Program-made: the position numbers and the translations under genes
Part shown: positions 9,645-20,529 of the stretch, piece after piece
How the letters are laid out: each line of letters begins with the position of its first letter
How positions within the stretch are numbered: the stretch's first letter is position 1
Notes under the pieces: generated by a model
Told to the model about the DNA's origin: nothing
The model's input: the letters and a program-made list of their open reading frames with translations, nothing else
The model's database searches: none
From: DATKNA01 sp963755755
Lineage (GTDB): Bacteria; Actinomycetota; Actinomycetes; Actinomycetales; Kineosporiaceae
Assembly: GCA_963755755.1 (NCBI GenBank)
Contig: CAVWLJ010000010.1
Coordinates: forward strand, 744,001 to 808,000
Direction of reading: 5' to 3'
DNA: 64,000 bases

Positions 9645-12238
9645 GTGGCGGAGGAGAGGGTCCCGCCGAAGGACCCGGTGGGCGGCAGCGCGCCGTCCGC
9701 TCCCGCAGCCGACGACTCCGGGCACCGCTCCGCGGTCGGAAGCGGGGCCATCGGGACCGCGCTGGCCCCCGTCCCCGACCTGCCCGCCGATGTCGACACC
9801 GTGGACGCCGCCGGTCCGGTCGCGCCGCTGACGGCGTCCGAGCAGGCCGCCGACACCGCGTCGTCCGACCCGAGCACGTCGGACGCCGCTACGAGCTCGG
9901 CACCCTCGACGGGGCGCGCCCGAGGCACGACGGGGACCACGCCCGTCGCCCCGCGGCACCGGCAGGTGTCGCCGAGCGAGGGCCTGCCGACGACGAGCCG
10001 CGTGCTCTCCCGCATCGCCCGGTTCGGGTCCGGCCGCGGCGCCACCACCTCGCCGCTGCTCGAGCCGCTGTTGCGCGCCGTCCGGAACGTGCACCCGAAG
10101 GCCGATCTCTCGCTCCTCGAGCGCGCCTTCGAGGTGGCGGCCAAGGCCCACGCCGGGCAGAAGCGGCGCAGCGGCGACCCGTACATCACGCACCCGGTCG
10201 CCGTCGCCAGCATCCTCGCCGAGCTCGGCATGACCCCGCCGACGCTCGCCGCGGCGCTGCTCCACGACACCGTCGAGGACACCGACTACACGCTCGAGCA
10301 ACTGCGCAAGGACTTCGGCGACGAGGTCGCGATGCTCGTCGACGGCGTGACGAAGCTCGACAAGGTCGACGTACGGGGACGCGGCGCAGGCCGAGACCGT
10401 GCGCAAGATGGTCGTCGCGATGTCGCGCGACATCCGCGTGCTCGTCATCAAGCTCGCCGACCGGCTGCACAACGCCCGGACGTGGCGCTACGTCCCGCAG
10501 GCGTCCGCCGCGCGCAAGGCCCGGGAGACCCTGGAGATCTACGCGCCGCTGGCGCACCGGCTCGGCATGAACACCATCAAGTGGGAGCTCGAGGACCTGT
10601 CGTTCGCGACGCTCTTCCCCAAGGTGTACGACGAGATCGTCCGGCTCGTCGCCGAGCGCGCGCCCGCCCGCGAGGACTACCTCGCGCAGGTCCGTGAGAT
10701 CATCTCCGCCGACCTCCGCAGCGCGAAGATCAAGGCGACCGATCACCGGCCGGCCGAAGCACTACTACTCGGTCTACCAGAAGATGATCGTCCGGGGCCG
10801 CGACTTCACCGACATCTACGACCTGGTCGGCGTCCGCGTGCTGGTCGACTCGGTCCGCGACTGCTACGCCGTGCTCGGCGCGCTGCACGCGCGCTGGAAC
10901 CCGGTGCCCGGGCGGTTCAAGGACTACATCGCGATGCCCAAGTTCAACATGTACCAGTCGTTGCACACGACGGTCATCGGGCCCGAGGGCAAGCCGGTCG
11001 AGATCCAGATCCGGACGCACGCGATGCACCGCCGCGCCGAGTACGGCGTCGCGGCGCACTGGAAGTACAAGGACGACCCGAACGCCGTCGTCGACCACGG
11101 CGGCGAGAGCCCCAACGACATGAAATGGCTCCGCCAGCTGCTCGAGTGGCAGCGGGAGACCAGCGACCCGGGCGAGTTCCTCGACTCCCTGCGCTTCGAG
11201 ATCAACGCGCAGGAGGTGTACGTCTTCACGCCCAAGGGCGACGTCGTGCCGCTGCCGGCCGGGTCGACGCCCGTCGACTTCGCCTACGCCGTGCACACCG
11301 AGGTCGGGCACCGGTGCATGGGCGCGCGGGTCAACGGCCGCCTCGTGGCGCTGGAGAGCACGCTCGACAACGGTGACGTCGTCGAGATCTTCACCTCGAA
11401 GGCGGACGGTGCCGGGCCCAGCCGGGACTGGATGACGTTCGTCCAGAGCCCACGGGCGCGCAACAAGATCCGGCAGTGGTTCTCGAAGGAGCGCCGCGAG
11501 GAGGCGATCGAGCAGGGCAAGGAGGCCATCGCGAAGGCGATGCGCAAGCAGGGCCTGCCGATCCAGCGGCTCATGTCGCACGAGTCGCTCGTCGCGCTCG
11601 CGACGGAGATGCGCCACTCGGACGTGTCCGGCCTGTACGCGGCCGTCGGCGACGGCCACATCAGCGCCGCCAGCGTCGTACAGCGCCTCGTGCAGACGCT
11701 CGGCGGCGAGGAGGGCGCGGAGGAGGACCTCGCCGAGGCCACCAGCCCCACGCGGGCGCGGCGGGCACGGATCGGTGACCCCGGCGTCGTCGTCAAGGGG
11801 ATGGACACCGACGTCTGGGTCAAGCTGGCCAAGTGCTGCACGCCGATGCCGGGCGACCCCATCATCGGCTTCGTCACGCGGGGCAGCGGCGTCTCCGTGC
11901 ACCGCAACGACTGCAGCAACGTCGCCGGCCTCCGCTCGCAGCCGGAGCGGATCATCGAGGTCGAGTGGGCACCCACGGCGGGGAGCGTGTTCCTCGTCCA
12001 GATCCAGGTCGAGGCGCTCGACCGGAACCGGCTGCTGTCGGACATCACACGTGTGCTGTCGGACAACCACGTGAACATCCTGGCCGCGACGGTCTCGACG
12101 TCCCGGGACCGGGTCGCGATCTCGCGGTTCACCTTCGAGATGGCCGCGACCGGTCACCTGGACCACGTGATCAGCGTCGTCCGCAAGATCGAGGGCGTCT
12201 TCGACGCCTACCGCGTCACCGGCAACCGCCTCGACTGA
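9645..12238 (+). CDS. rel: bifunctional (p)ppGpp synthetase/hydrolase Rel, two frameshifts
   Basis: Rel makes and degrades the stringent-response alarmone. From GTG 9645 (site ctggagg) a poorly conserved Ala/Ser/Pro-rich leader of about 125 residues precedes the HD hydrolase domain (HDTVEDTD near residue 205), the synthetase domain (YDLVGVRVLVDS and AMPKFNMYQSLHTTV near 390-440), a TGS domain (VYVFTPKGDVVPLPAGSTPV), the zinc-finger-like segment with Cys-Cys (KLAKCCTPMPGD) and a C-terminal ACT/RRM domain (LLSDITRVLSDNHVNI). Shifts lie near 10378 and 10744. The presence of HDxxED argues that hydrolase activity is kept. Confidence 0.95.
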
Positions 12239-12259
12239 CCCTTCTCGACAAGAGAGTAT

Positions 12260-13540
12260 TCAGCCGCCGAAGTCGGCGAGGGCCTTGCGCGCCTGCTCGA
12301 GCCACTCCTCGCGGGCCTGCAGCGCCTGCTCGGCGTCCCGGACCGCCCGCTCGCTGCCGCCGGCCCGCGCCGAGTCGAGCTGCCTGCGCAGCCCGGCGAT
12401 CGTCGACTCCAGCTGGTCCACGGCGTCCTGCGCGCGGGCCCGCGCCTGCGGGTTGCTGCGCGTCCACCGCTCCTGCTCGGCGTCCCGGACGGCCTGCTCG
12501 ACGGCCCGCAGCCGGCCCTCGACCCGGCCGAGGTCGGCGCGCGGCACCTTGCCGGCGGCCTCCCAGCGGTCCTGGATGTCGCGCAGCGCCGTCCGGGCCG
12601 CCTGCGCGTCCCGCACCGGCAGCAGGGCCTCGGCCTCGACGAGGAGCTGCTCCTTGACCTCGAGGTTCTTGCGGAACTCGGTCTCGACCTGGTCGTTCGC
12701 CGCCGACCGGGCCGCGAAGAACGCGTCCTGCGCGGCGCGGAACCGCGTCCACAGCGCGTCGTCCTCCTTGCGCGCCGTCCGGCCGGCCGCCTTCCACTCC
12801 TGCATGAGGTCACGGAAGGCCGTGGCCGTCGCCGCCCAGTCGGTCGAGGTCGAGAGCTCCTCGGCACGGCCGATGAGGCGCTCCTTGACGGCGCGGACCT
12901 GGGTGCGCTGCTCGTCGAGCTGGCCGAAGTACTGCCGCCGCTTGCGGTCGAACGTCGTCCTGGCGTGGCTGAACCGCTTCCAGAGCTCGTCCTCGCTGTG
13001 CCGGTCGAGGCGATGCTCGCGCTGCATGCGCTTCCAGTCCTCGAAGAGCTCGCGCAGCCGGTCGCCGGAGACCTTCCAGCCGATCCGGTCGGGCTCGGGA
13101 GCGGCGATCGTCTCCGCCTCCTCGACCAGCGCCGTCCGCTCGGCGAGCCACCGCTCGCGCGCCTCCCGCGCCGCCTGCTCGCTCTCCGCCTTGCGCGCCT
13201 GGGCGAGCGGGGTCAGCGCCTCCAGCCGGCTCTCGAGCGCGGCGAGGTCGCCGACGACGTTGGCGGTCCGGACGGACTCCAGCAGCCGCCGCACGGAGGT
13301 CTCGGCCTGCGACCCGCTCACGTGCCCGGCGGCGATCCGCTGCTCGAGGAGCGACACCTGGCCGGCGAGCTCGGAGTACTTGCGGCCGTAGTAGGCCAGC
13401 GCCGCCTCCGGCGTGGCGCCCGGGTAGGAGCCGACGGCGCGTTCGCCGTCGGCTGCCCGTACCCAGACGGTGCCGTCCTCGTCGACCCGGCCCCACTCGT
13501 TGTCGGTCACGACCTCGATCTCTCCGCTCGTCCGCTGCAC
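12260..13540 (-). CDS. DUF349 domain protein
   Basis: The frame is an intact 426 residues, rich in Glu, Arg, Ala and Trp, and almost wholly helical. A short N-terminal domain (DNEWGRVDEDGTVWVRAADG) is followed by several DUF349 repeats with the spaced Trp pattern (ELFEDWKRMQREHR at about 165-178, DLMQEWKAAGRTARKEDDAL, DIQDRWEAAGKVPRADLGRV). The C-terminal third is a predicted coiled coil. The family is common in actinobacteria next to rel and has no firmly assigned biochemical function. It converges with rel, with 21 bases between the stops. Confidence 0.85.
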   Translation of the reverse strand: MQRTSGEIEVVTDNEWGRVDEDGTVWVRAADGERAVGSYPGATPEAALAYYGRKYSELAGQVSLLEQRIAAGHVSGSQAETSVRRLLESVRTANVVGDLAALESRLEALTPLAQARKAESEQAAREARERWLAERTALVEEAETIAAPEPDRIGWKVSGDRLRELFEDWKRMQREHRLDRHSEDELWKRFSHARTTFDRKRRQYFGQLDEQRTQVRAVKERLIGRAEELSTSTDWAATATAFRDLMQEWKAAGRTARKEDDALWTRFRAAQDAFFAARSAANDQVETEFRKNLEVKEQLLVEAEALLPVRDAQAARTALRDIQDRWEAAGKVPRADLGRVEGRLRAVEQAVRDAEQERWTRSNPQARARAQDAVDQLESTIAGLRRQLDSARAGGSERAVRDAEQALQAREEWLEQARKALADFGG

Positions 13541-13555
13541 CGCCCGGCCACCAGC

Positions 13556-14376
13556 CTAGGCGGGCGCGACGCTGGTCGACACGATCGAGACCGCCCGCAC
13601 CGGCTTGCCGTCGCTCCCGCCCTGGGCGCCACCGGCCGCGACCTTCTGGACGACGTCGAGCCCGGAGGTGACGCTGACCCAGCACCGTGTACCCGGGGGC
13701 GGGCAGCGAGGAGTGCCTTGTACACGATGAAGAACTGGCTGCCGTTGCTGTCGGGCGAGTCCGACCGGGCCATGGCGATGGTGCCGGCCGGATAGACCCC
13801 GTTCTTCGGCGCGTTCTCCACCGGGCCGAAGGAGTAGCCGGGGCCGCCGCTGCCGGTGCCGGTCGGGTCGCCGCACTGCAGCACGTAGATGCCGGCGGTC
13901 GTCACCCGGTGACAGGGGGAGCCGTTCCAGAACGCGTTGCGCGACAGGAAGATCGCGCTGGACACGGCCTGGGGCGCCTTCGCGCCGTCCAGCTTCGCGG
14001 TGACCGTTCCGCACGTGGTCTTCAGGCTGAGGGTCCACGCCTTGCCTGCCGCGAGCGTCTTGGCCGGCGCGGTCTTCCACGACTTCGGCGTCGCCGGCGC
14101 GCTCACGGTCGGCGCCGGGCAGGGGTTGGCGGCGTTCGTCGCGGCGGACGCCGAGGGCGTCGCGGACGCCGCGGGGGAGGCGGCCGTCGGGCTCGAACTC
14201 GTGCGGCGAAGGAGGGCGGCGCCGATCGCGATGCCCAGGACGACGATCACGGTGAGGCCGATCGCGATGGCGTTGCGCTGCGCCCTGCGCCGCGCGGCCA
14301 CGCGCTCCTGCTGCTTCGCCGCCCACTTCTCGTACCGGCGCCTCGCGTACTCGCGCTCCCGCCTGCTGGGCGACAC
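13556..14376 (-). CDS. membrane-anchored cyclophilin-type peptidyl-prolyl isomerase, frameshifted
   Basis: Cyclophilins catalyse cis-trans isomerisation of X-Pro bonds. The protein has a basic cytosolic start (MSPSRREREYARRRYEKWAA), one transmembrane helix at about residues 35-56, an Ser/Ala/Pro linker, then the cyclophilin fold outside the membrane: PCHRVTTAGIYVLQCGDPTG, GYSFGPVENAPKNGVYPAGT and the active-site-like DSNGSQFFIVYK. Shifts near 13714 and 13679 separate this from the tail (LDVVQKVAAGGAQG) and TGA 13556-13558. The order Rel, DUF349, PPIase, MBL hydrolase, HisS is the common actinobacterial one. Confidence 0.9.
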
Positions 14377-14481
14377 GTGTCCTCCTCGTTGCGACTGTCG
14401 GCGTGCGCCGGACCGCAGGCCAGTGTAAGCGGCTCACCTCCGGCTTCCATGGAGGTGCGCGACGTCGTCTAGGCTTCCGGG

Positions 14482-15183
14482 GTGCTCGTCGTCGGCTTCC
14501 CCGCGCTCGCCTTCGGGACGAACTGTTTCGTCGTGGCGCCGGAGCCGGGCGAGGAGTGCGTGGTCGTCGACCCGGGCATCGGCGTCGAGGAACGGCTCGC
14601 GGAGGTGCTCGCGCAACACCGGCTCCGGCCGGCCGCGGTGCTCCTGACCCACGGGCACCTCGACCACGTCTACGCGGTGACGCCGGTCTGCGACGCGCAC
14701 GGCGTCGCCGCGTCGATCCACGAGGACGACGTCTACCGGCTCGCGAACCCGCTCGCGACGCTCGACCCCGCGCTGGTGGGGATGTTCGAGCAGCAGTTCG
14801 GCGCGAAGGCGGCGTGGCGCGAGCCGGACGACGTGGTGCGGCTCGCCGACGGCCAACGGCTGACGATCGCCGGGCTCGAGATCGACGTCGTCCACGCCCC
14901 CGGCCATACCGAGGGGTCGGTGATGTTCGCCCTGCCCTCCGCGCCCGCGGACGCCGACGGCGTCGGGAGCACGCTGCTGGCGGGCGACGTCCTCTTCGCC
15001 GGCAGCATCGGCCGCACCGATCTGCACGGCGGCGACCCCGACGCGATGATGCGCTCCCTGGCCGGGAAGGTCCTGCCGCTGCCGGACGACACGCTCGTCC
15101 TGCCGGGCCACGGACCCTCCACGACGATCGGCCGCGAACGCCGGTCCAACCCCTTCCTGCTCGAGCTCGCCCGCAGTGCTTGA
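14482..15183 (+). CDS. MBL-fold metallo-hydrolase (glyoxalase II-like)
   Basis: This intact 233-residue protein carries all metal-binding motifs of the metallo-beta-lactamase fold: THGHLDHV (about 54-61), PGHTEGS (about 140), GDVLFAGSIGRTD (about 168-180) and PGHGPSTTIGRE at the end. The motifs suit a glyoxalase II-like hydrolase; the true substrate is unknown. Neighbours of this kind before hisS are conserved in actinobacteria. A GTG start is used. It is divergent from the cyclophilin gene, with about 105 bases between the starts. Confidence 0.88.
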   Translation: MLVVGFPALAFGTNCFVVAPEPGEECVVVDPGIGVEERLAEVLAQHRLRPAAVLLTHGHLDHVYAVTPVCDAHGVAASIHEDDVYRLANPLATLDPALVGMFEQQFGAKAAWREPDDVVRLADGQRLTIAGLEIDVVHAPGHTEGSVMFALPSAPADADGVGSTLLAGDVLFAGSIGRTDLHGGDPDAMMRSLAGKVLPLPDDTLVLPGHGPSTTIGRERRSNPFLLELARSA

Positions 15184-15230
15184 CCTCGCCTGATCCCGCG
15201 CCCCCGGGCGCATCGTTGGAGTGAATCCTC

Positions 15231-16569
15231 ATGGCGCGCCCCGCCTCCCTGTCCGGCTTCCCCGAGTGGCTGCCCGCGCAGCGGATCGTCGAGCAGCACG
15301 TGCTCGACACCCTGCGGCGGACGTTCGAGCTCTGGGGTCTGTCGTCGATCGAGACCCGCGCGGTCGAACCCCTCGAGCAGCTGCTCGCCAAGGGGGAGGT
15401 GGAGAAGGAGGTCTACCTGCTGCGCCGGCTGCACGCCGAGCCGGACTCGCCCGACGAGCGTCAGCTCGCCCTGCACTTCGACCTCACCGTGCCGCTCGCC
15501 CGGTACGTGCTCGAGAACGCCGGCCAGCTGCAGTTCCCGTTCCGGCGCTACCAGATCCAGAAGGTGTGGCGCGGGGAGCGGCCGCAGGAGGGCCGCTACC
15601 GCGAGTTCACGCAGGCGGACGTCGACGTCATCGGCAACGGCGAGCTGCCGTTCCACTACGAGGTCGAGCTCCCGCTGGTCATCGCCGACGCGCTGAGCGC
15701 GCTGCGCCCGATCGGACTGCCGGCCTTCACGATCCAGGTGAACAACCGCAAGGTCGCCGAGGGCTTCTACCGCGGGCTCGGCCTGGACGACGTCCCCGGC
15801 GTGCTGCGCACCGTCGACAAGCTCGACAAGATCGGCCCCGAACGGGTCGTGCAGGCGCTCGTCGACGAGACCGGCGCGGACGACGGGCAGGCGCGGGCGT
15901 GCCTGGCGCTGGCGGAGATCCGGTCGACGGACGCCTCGTTCGTCGACCGCGTCCGGGCGCTCGGCGTCGAGCACCCGCTGCTCGACGAGGGGCTCGTCGA
16001 GCTGGCCCGCGTCGTCGAGGCCGCGGGGGAGCACGTGCCCGGCGTCCTCGTCGCGGATCTGCGGATCGCCCGCGGGCTGGACTACTACACCGGGACGGTC
16101 TACGAGACGACGCTCGACGGACTGCCCGACCTGGGCTCGATCTGCTCGGGCGGCCGCTACGACCAGCTCGCCAGCGACGGGCGCAACGTGTACCCGGGCG
16201 TGGGGCTGTCGATCGGCGTCAGCCGGCTCGTGGGCGCCCTGGTCGGCCGTGGGCTGTCCACGGCGACGCGCTCGGTGCCGACGTGCGTGCTCGTCGCCGT
16301 GCCGGACGAGAAGCGTCGACCCGAGTGCGACCTCATCGCGCGGGTGCTGCGGCAGCGGGGGATCGCGACCGAGGTGGCGCCGAGCGCCGCGAAGTACGGC
16401 AAGCAGATCCGGCACGCGGACCGGCGCGGGCATCCCGTTCGTCTGGTTCCCCGGGGACGAGGGTGGCGACGAGGTGCGCGACATCCGCAGCGGCGAGCAG
16501 GTGCCGGCGGACGCCGCCGGCTGGGAGCCGCCCGCCGAGGATCTCCGCCCACGCGTCACGGCCGGCTAG
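15231..16569 (+). CDS. hisS: histidyl-tRNA synthetase, 3' frameshift
   Basis: HisS charges tRNA-His. Class II motifs are visible: FPFRRYQIQKVWRGERPQEG and YREFTQADVDVIG, and the histidine-specific RGLDYYTGTVYE (about residue 280). The C-terminal anticodon domain reads SVPTCVLVAVPDEKRRPECD and KYGKQIRHADRRG. There, one extra G near 16429 shifts the frame; it resumes as IPFVWFPGDEGGDEVRDI and stops at TAG 16567-16569. ATG 15231 follows a weak site. About 445 residues, the family length. Confidence 0.95.
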
Positions 16570-16587
16570 CCGCCCTGCCTGGCGATC

Positions 16588-17909
16588 TCAGCGCGTGAGC
16601 AGGACGGGACCTCCGGGGCCCGGCACCGTGAACGGGCTGCCGCCTCCCTGGATCTGCATGTGCGAGGTTGCTGCCCGCGCCCATGAGCTGGACGCCGCCC
16701 ACGACCACGTTGCCGTTGCCGACGTAGAGGCCGTTGCCGCGGTCGTCGAGGGTTATGCCCTTGCCGTAGACGTCAGCCGTTCAGCGTCAGCTGAGCGTTG
16801 CCCACGAATGTCTGATTGCCGGTCAGAGCGCGGTCGAAAATCACGGCCAGCCCGGCGTAGGGTCCGTCGATCGGCGCCGATGATCACCGAGCTGGCGTTC
16901 CCCGAGCCGCCGAGCTGATGCGCGTCCGCGGGCGTGCGGCGGAGCCGCAGGGTTCGTAGGTGCGATTCCCCGGCGTCCCTCCGTAGCAGGTCACATAGAG
17001 CGTGGTCGCCGGCGCGTTGATGCCGTTGAGCGTGATCGTCCCCCGTGAACCGCGCGCCGGTGAGCACGTACGAGGCCGTTGCCCCTGAGGCTGGTGCAGC
17101 CGTAGAGTCCGAGTAGACGCCTGGGGCGCAGATGCCGGACCCGGCCGGTGCCGGCATGCCGGGCGTGACGCCGGCCGGCGGTAGAGGCAGGGAGGCGTAC
17201 GGGTCGGGGACGGGCACGGTGACTTGAGACCGGGGTATTGAAGGTCCCGTTGCCGTCCCAGCTGCCGAAGTACCGGACGTCGCCGGCCGACGGCGGCTGA
17301 ATGGTGATGGAGCCCTGGTCGCTGGGGCTGAACGTCAGGTGCACCCCCGATGCCGACGCCCCCGCCGGCAGTGACGACGTCTCCGACCGCCCTCTGGTAA
17401 GTCCCCCAGGACGCAGAAGACGCAGCTGAGGGCGACGCCGCCCTTCCAGGTCGCCTGGGCCGAGGCACCCGCGGCCGCCGGCCGCCTGCCGATCGATTCC
17501 GGAGAAGAAGCCGGGTGACGTGCGGGTGGGCAGGACGATGTCCACGGTTCCCGCTGCCGTGTCGAGGCGTGACCGTGGACGCGTCGTGGTCCAGCCGTTG
17601 GCCTCGATGTAGGCCTGGCCGGGCCGATCGACGGCCGCCTCGTTGGGGTCGGCGGTGGGTGAGCCGCCATGACAGGCTGCGCCGCGGCGAGGGCGCCGGC
17701 GTCCGCGGCGTTCTGCGCGATGCGGTCCTGGTCGCGGGCGAAACCGAGGTCGACGACGATCGCGGCCAGCCCGAGGAACGACCATGAGCATGGCCGCGAC
17801 GACGAGCGCGACGGCACCGCGGTCGTCGTCCGGGTCGCCGTGACGCCGATGCGGGACGACGCGAGGAGACGTGCAGGTGCGGCCCGACGCGCATCGTCAG
17901 GGGCACCAT
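16588..17909 (-). CDS. TadG-like surface/pilus protein, copy B, heavily frameshifted
   Basis: The start region resolves to DDRGAVALVVAAMLMVVLGL and AAIVVDLGFARDQDRIAQNA, the single N-terminal helix and RIAQNAADAGALAAA block typical of TadG-like Flp-associated proteins. Downstream pieces in three frames include QAYIEANGWTTT, a CxxC (VALSCVFCVLGD), LTFSPSDQGSITIQPPSAGD, TITLNGINAPATTLYVTCYG and AVIFDRALTGNQTFVGNAQL. It ends GGGSPFTVPGPGGPVLLTR at TGA 16588-16590. The C-terminal half looks like extracellular beta-repeat sequence. At least six shifts are needed. ATG 17909 overlaps the upstream TadE-like gene. Copy A at 18594-19919 has the same layout. Confidence 0.72.
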
Positions 17910-18442
17910 GACCAGTCGGCACCCGCGGGCAGCGGATGCGCCCGCGTACCCCGTCGCGCAGCGCCGCCCCGGCGCCGGTGGCCTGCTCGATCGGCATGTC
18001 GACGCGCGTGTAGCTGATCCCCCCGTTCGGGAACGGCACGAGCGGCAGCAGGCTGTGGTGCTGGCTGATGGCGCAGACCCGCAGCGTGTGTCCCGGCTGC
18101 CAGCGCTGGACGCCGGACGCTCGGGTGGGGTCGGCGGCGATGACGACCCGGACGGAGACGGTGCCGGAGATCGGCTCCATGCCGGCAGCCGCGCTGCACG
18201 CGAGCTTGTGGAGATCCGCGTCCGGGCCGGTCACCGCTCGCCGGGCAGGAGCCGAAGTTCTCGACGATGCCCCGGCGCGCGGCGTCGCGCACCCCTTGCC
18301 GGGCGGAGATGGAGTCGGCGAACCAGATGCCGTAGTCGATGATCCCGAAGAGCATGACCAGGAGCAACGGCGTCACGAGGGCGAACTCGACCGCGGCGGC
18401 ACCGGAGTCAGCCCGCCGGCGGCGGGACCGAACGACGGCCAC
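17897..18442 (-). CDS. TadE-like pilus assembly protein, copy B, frameshifted
   Basis: GTG 18442 follows a GAGGAG site. The basic start (VPVAVVRSRRRRADSGAAAV) leads to the TadE motif GAAAVEFALVTPLLLVMLFG with one transmembrane helix and IDYGIWFADSISARQGVRDA. TadE proteins are pseudopilins of Flp/Tad pili or related surface systems. Shifts near 18242 and 17960 split the middle (PDADLHKLACSAAAGMEPIS, PFPNGGISYTRVDMPIEQAT) from the end GADWSWCP at 17897. It is a paralogue of the gene at 19913-20529, which ends GANWTWC. Confidence 0.78.
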   Translation of the reverse strand: MAVVRSRRRRADSGAAAVEFALVTPLLLVMLFGIIDYGIWFADSISARQGVRDAARRGIVENFGSCPASGDRPGRGSPQARVQRGCRHGADLRHRLRPGRHRRRPHPSVRRPALAAGTHAAGLRHQPAPQPAAARAVPERGDQLHARRHADRAGHRRRGGAARRGTRAHPLPAGADWSWCP

Positions 18443-18593
18443 GGGAACTCCTCGCACTGGACGACCGACGCCACAGTATGCGCTGGGACGGGGACGAACC
18501 GACCGCAGCAGGGCAGCGTTCGACACGAAGAGTGCCACTGCCGAGGTGTGTTCCGCCACGAGCGGGACGTCGGCTCACACCCGGTGACGAGCG

Positions 18594-19919
18594 TCAGTCG
18601 GAGCGGACGAGGCGCACGGCGGCGTTCGACAATGCTCCGCCGGTGACCGGCGGCGCGTCGACCTGGAGCATCGTGGAGCCGAAGTAGTTCGTGGTGGAGC
18701 CCGAGACGGTCGCGACCGCCGACCCGGCCCTGCACCACGCGCGATGCCCCAGCCGTCGGGGCGCAGAGTGATTCCGGGCCCGTACACGTCGCCCTTGACC
18801 GTGAGCTGCTGCGTAGTGTTCAGGAACTCGCTGCGGCTGAAGCCCTGATCGAAGACCAGCGCCAGACCGCTGTTCCCGGGCGCGGCCAGCGTGTGCGAGG
18901 CGGAGCCGGCCCCGGTGAACCGGGGCAGCGGGTAGCCGCTCGGGCAGGTCGCGACGAGGACTCCGGTCGCTCCGCCTGGCCGGTTGCACGTGAAGAACAG
19001 CAGGACGCCGTTGGCATCGGCGTTGAGCGAGACCGCCTGCGTGGAGTTCGGGTTCCCGGTGACGTAGTAGGTGCCCGGCGCGAACGACGAGCAGTTGCTG
19101 ATCGTCTGGTAGGCGCCCGGGGAGCAGGGACTCGAGCTCGGCGGTCCGGGACTGGACGGCTGGCCGTAGGGCACCGCGGTGCGCAGCGTGGCCAGGGTCG
19201 CGGCGAACGGGTCCGGCGGGGGAGGGCGGAGCACCGGCAGCGGCGACAGCCCACGGTTCCGCGCGTTCCACGAGGTCCCGTACGTCACGCCGGCCGGGAG
19301 AGTGACGGTGAGGCCGCCCGGGCCAGGTCACGACCAGGCTCGTGCCGACGGCCGCGTCGCCGCCGCTCACGCGGACGCGTTGGTACCCGGAGGTGTACGT
19401 CTGGAAGACACACAGGGCGCACGACCCGACGGCGGGGGAGATCCGGTCGCCCCACGTGGCCGCGGACGTGGCGGTGGCGGCCGGAGGTGACGTGCCGAAG
19501 ACGCCGGCGAAGGCGCTGGGAACCGGGCGCGACGGCACGGTGACCCGGATCTGCTTCAAGGCGGGGTCGATGCTGATGCAGTTGCCCGGAGCGGCCGCCG
19601 TTCCCTCCGGGAGCGGATCGGAGTCGACGCAGGAGGCCCAGGCGGCCGGCCATCCGCCGTCGGGGGTAGCCATGTTCTCGGCGACGAGCGCCTTGGCGTC
19701 ATTGATCGCCTCGGCCGATGTCTTGTTCACGGAGAGGTCCGCCGCCGCCGCCAGAGCGGCCGCGTCGGCGGCCCCACGGAACCGCGTCGAGAGGGTCCGG
19801 GTGAGACCGAGATCGACGACGGTGGCGAGCAGCGGGATCACGACGAGCACGACGATGAGAGCGACGAACACGGCGACCGCGCCGTCGTCGCTCCGCCGTG
19901 CGCCAGGGCGGGTCAGCAC
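18594..19919 (-). CDS. TadG-like surface/pilus protein, copy A, frameshifted
   Basis: GTG 19919 (or 19922) overlaps the TadE-like stop. The start VLTRPGARRSDDGAVAVFVA has one helix (VALIVVLVVIPLLATVVDLG) followed by RTLSTRFRGAADAAALAAAA, the TadG pattern. A CxxC (VGSCALCVFQTYTSGY), VRVSGGDAAVGTSLVVTWPG, FTCNRPGGATGVLVATCPSG, SGLALVFDQGFSRSEFLNTT and QLTVKGDVYGPGITLRPDG follow. Shifts lie near 19325 and 18735. It ends at TGA 18594-18596. The C-terminal half seems extracellular and beta-rich. Its pairing with a TadE-like gene, and the second pair downstream, point to a duplicated surface-appendage module. Confidence 0.77.
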   Translation of the reverse strand: MLTRPGARRSDDGAVAVFVALIVVLVVIPLLATVVDLGLTRTLSTRFRGAADAAALAAAADLSVNKTSAEAINDAKALVAENMATPDGGWPAAWASCVDSDPLPEGTAAAPGNCISIDPALKQIRVTVPSRPVPSAFAGVFGTSPPAATATSAATWGDRISPAVGSCALCVFQTYTSGYQRVRVSGGDAAVGTSLVVTWPGRPHRHSPGRRDVRDLVERAEPWAVAAAGAPPSPAGPVRRDPGHAAHRGALRPAVQSRTAELESLLPGRLPDDQQLLVVRAGHLLRHREPELHAGGLAQRRCQRRPAVLHVQPARRSDRSPRRDLPERLPAAPVHRGRLRLAHAGRAREQRSGAGLRSGLQPQRVPEHYAAAHGQGRRVRARNHSAPRRLGHRAWCRAGSAVATVSGSTTNYFGSTMLQVDAPPVTGGALSNAAVRLVRSD

Positions 19920-20529
19920 CACGTCCAGTTGGCGCCCGCGATCGCGGGGTCCTGGGTCACGGCGTTGAGCGCCAACAGCGCGTTGCCGGGCTGGATCGGC
20001 ATGTCGATCTTCGAGGTGATGAGCCCGCCGCCGGGCATCGGGACGAACGGCAGGACGGCGCGTGTGCTTGACCATGGCGCAGACCCGGAGCCGGTTGCGG
20101 CTGCGCCCAGCTCGTCGTCGGCGTCCCGTCGGGCGTGACCACCTCGGCCTTGACCACGAGCATGCCGCCGCCGATCGGTTGCACGGACGTCGACAGCGAG
20201 CACGCCACCTTGGCGAGGTCGTTACCGGCGCCGGACATGGCGAGACCGGGCAGGCAGCTGGCGTCACCGGGCCAGTTGGCGGCCGTGCCGCCGACGGAGA
20301 GGGTGGCGTTGCGGGCTGCGTCCGCGGCGCCCTGCTGCACGGTCATCGCGTCGGCGAAGTACAGGCCGTAGTCGATGGCCCCGAAGAGCAGCGTGAACAC
20401 GAGCGGCGAGACGAGCGCGAACTCGACGGCGGAGGCCCCCCGATCCTTGCGCCGGGTCCGGCCGAGCAGCGAGGTCCGGCGCGACCTCCTTCCGGGCTGC
20501 CGAAAGGTGGACTGACGAGGCATGAACAT
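19913..20529 (-). CDS. TadE-like pilus assembly protein, copy A, frameshifted
   Basis: ATG 20529 follows a GGAG site; an in-frame ATG at 20523 is possible. After a basic leader (MFMPRQSTFRQPGRRSRRTS) comes KDRGASAVEFALVSPLVFTL and LFGAIDYGLYFADAMTVQQG, the TadE signature with the conserved Glu and a single membrane helix. Shifts near 20085 and 20055 break the middle. The end reads PFVPMPGGGLITSKIDMPIQ then AIAGANWTWC and TGA 19913-19915, overlapping the next start. It is divergent from the radical SAM gene. Confidence 0.8.
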
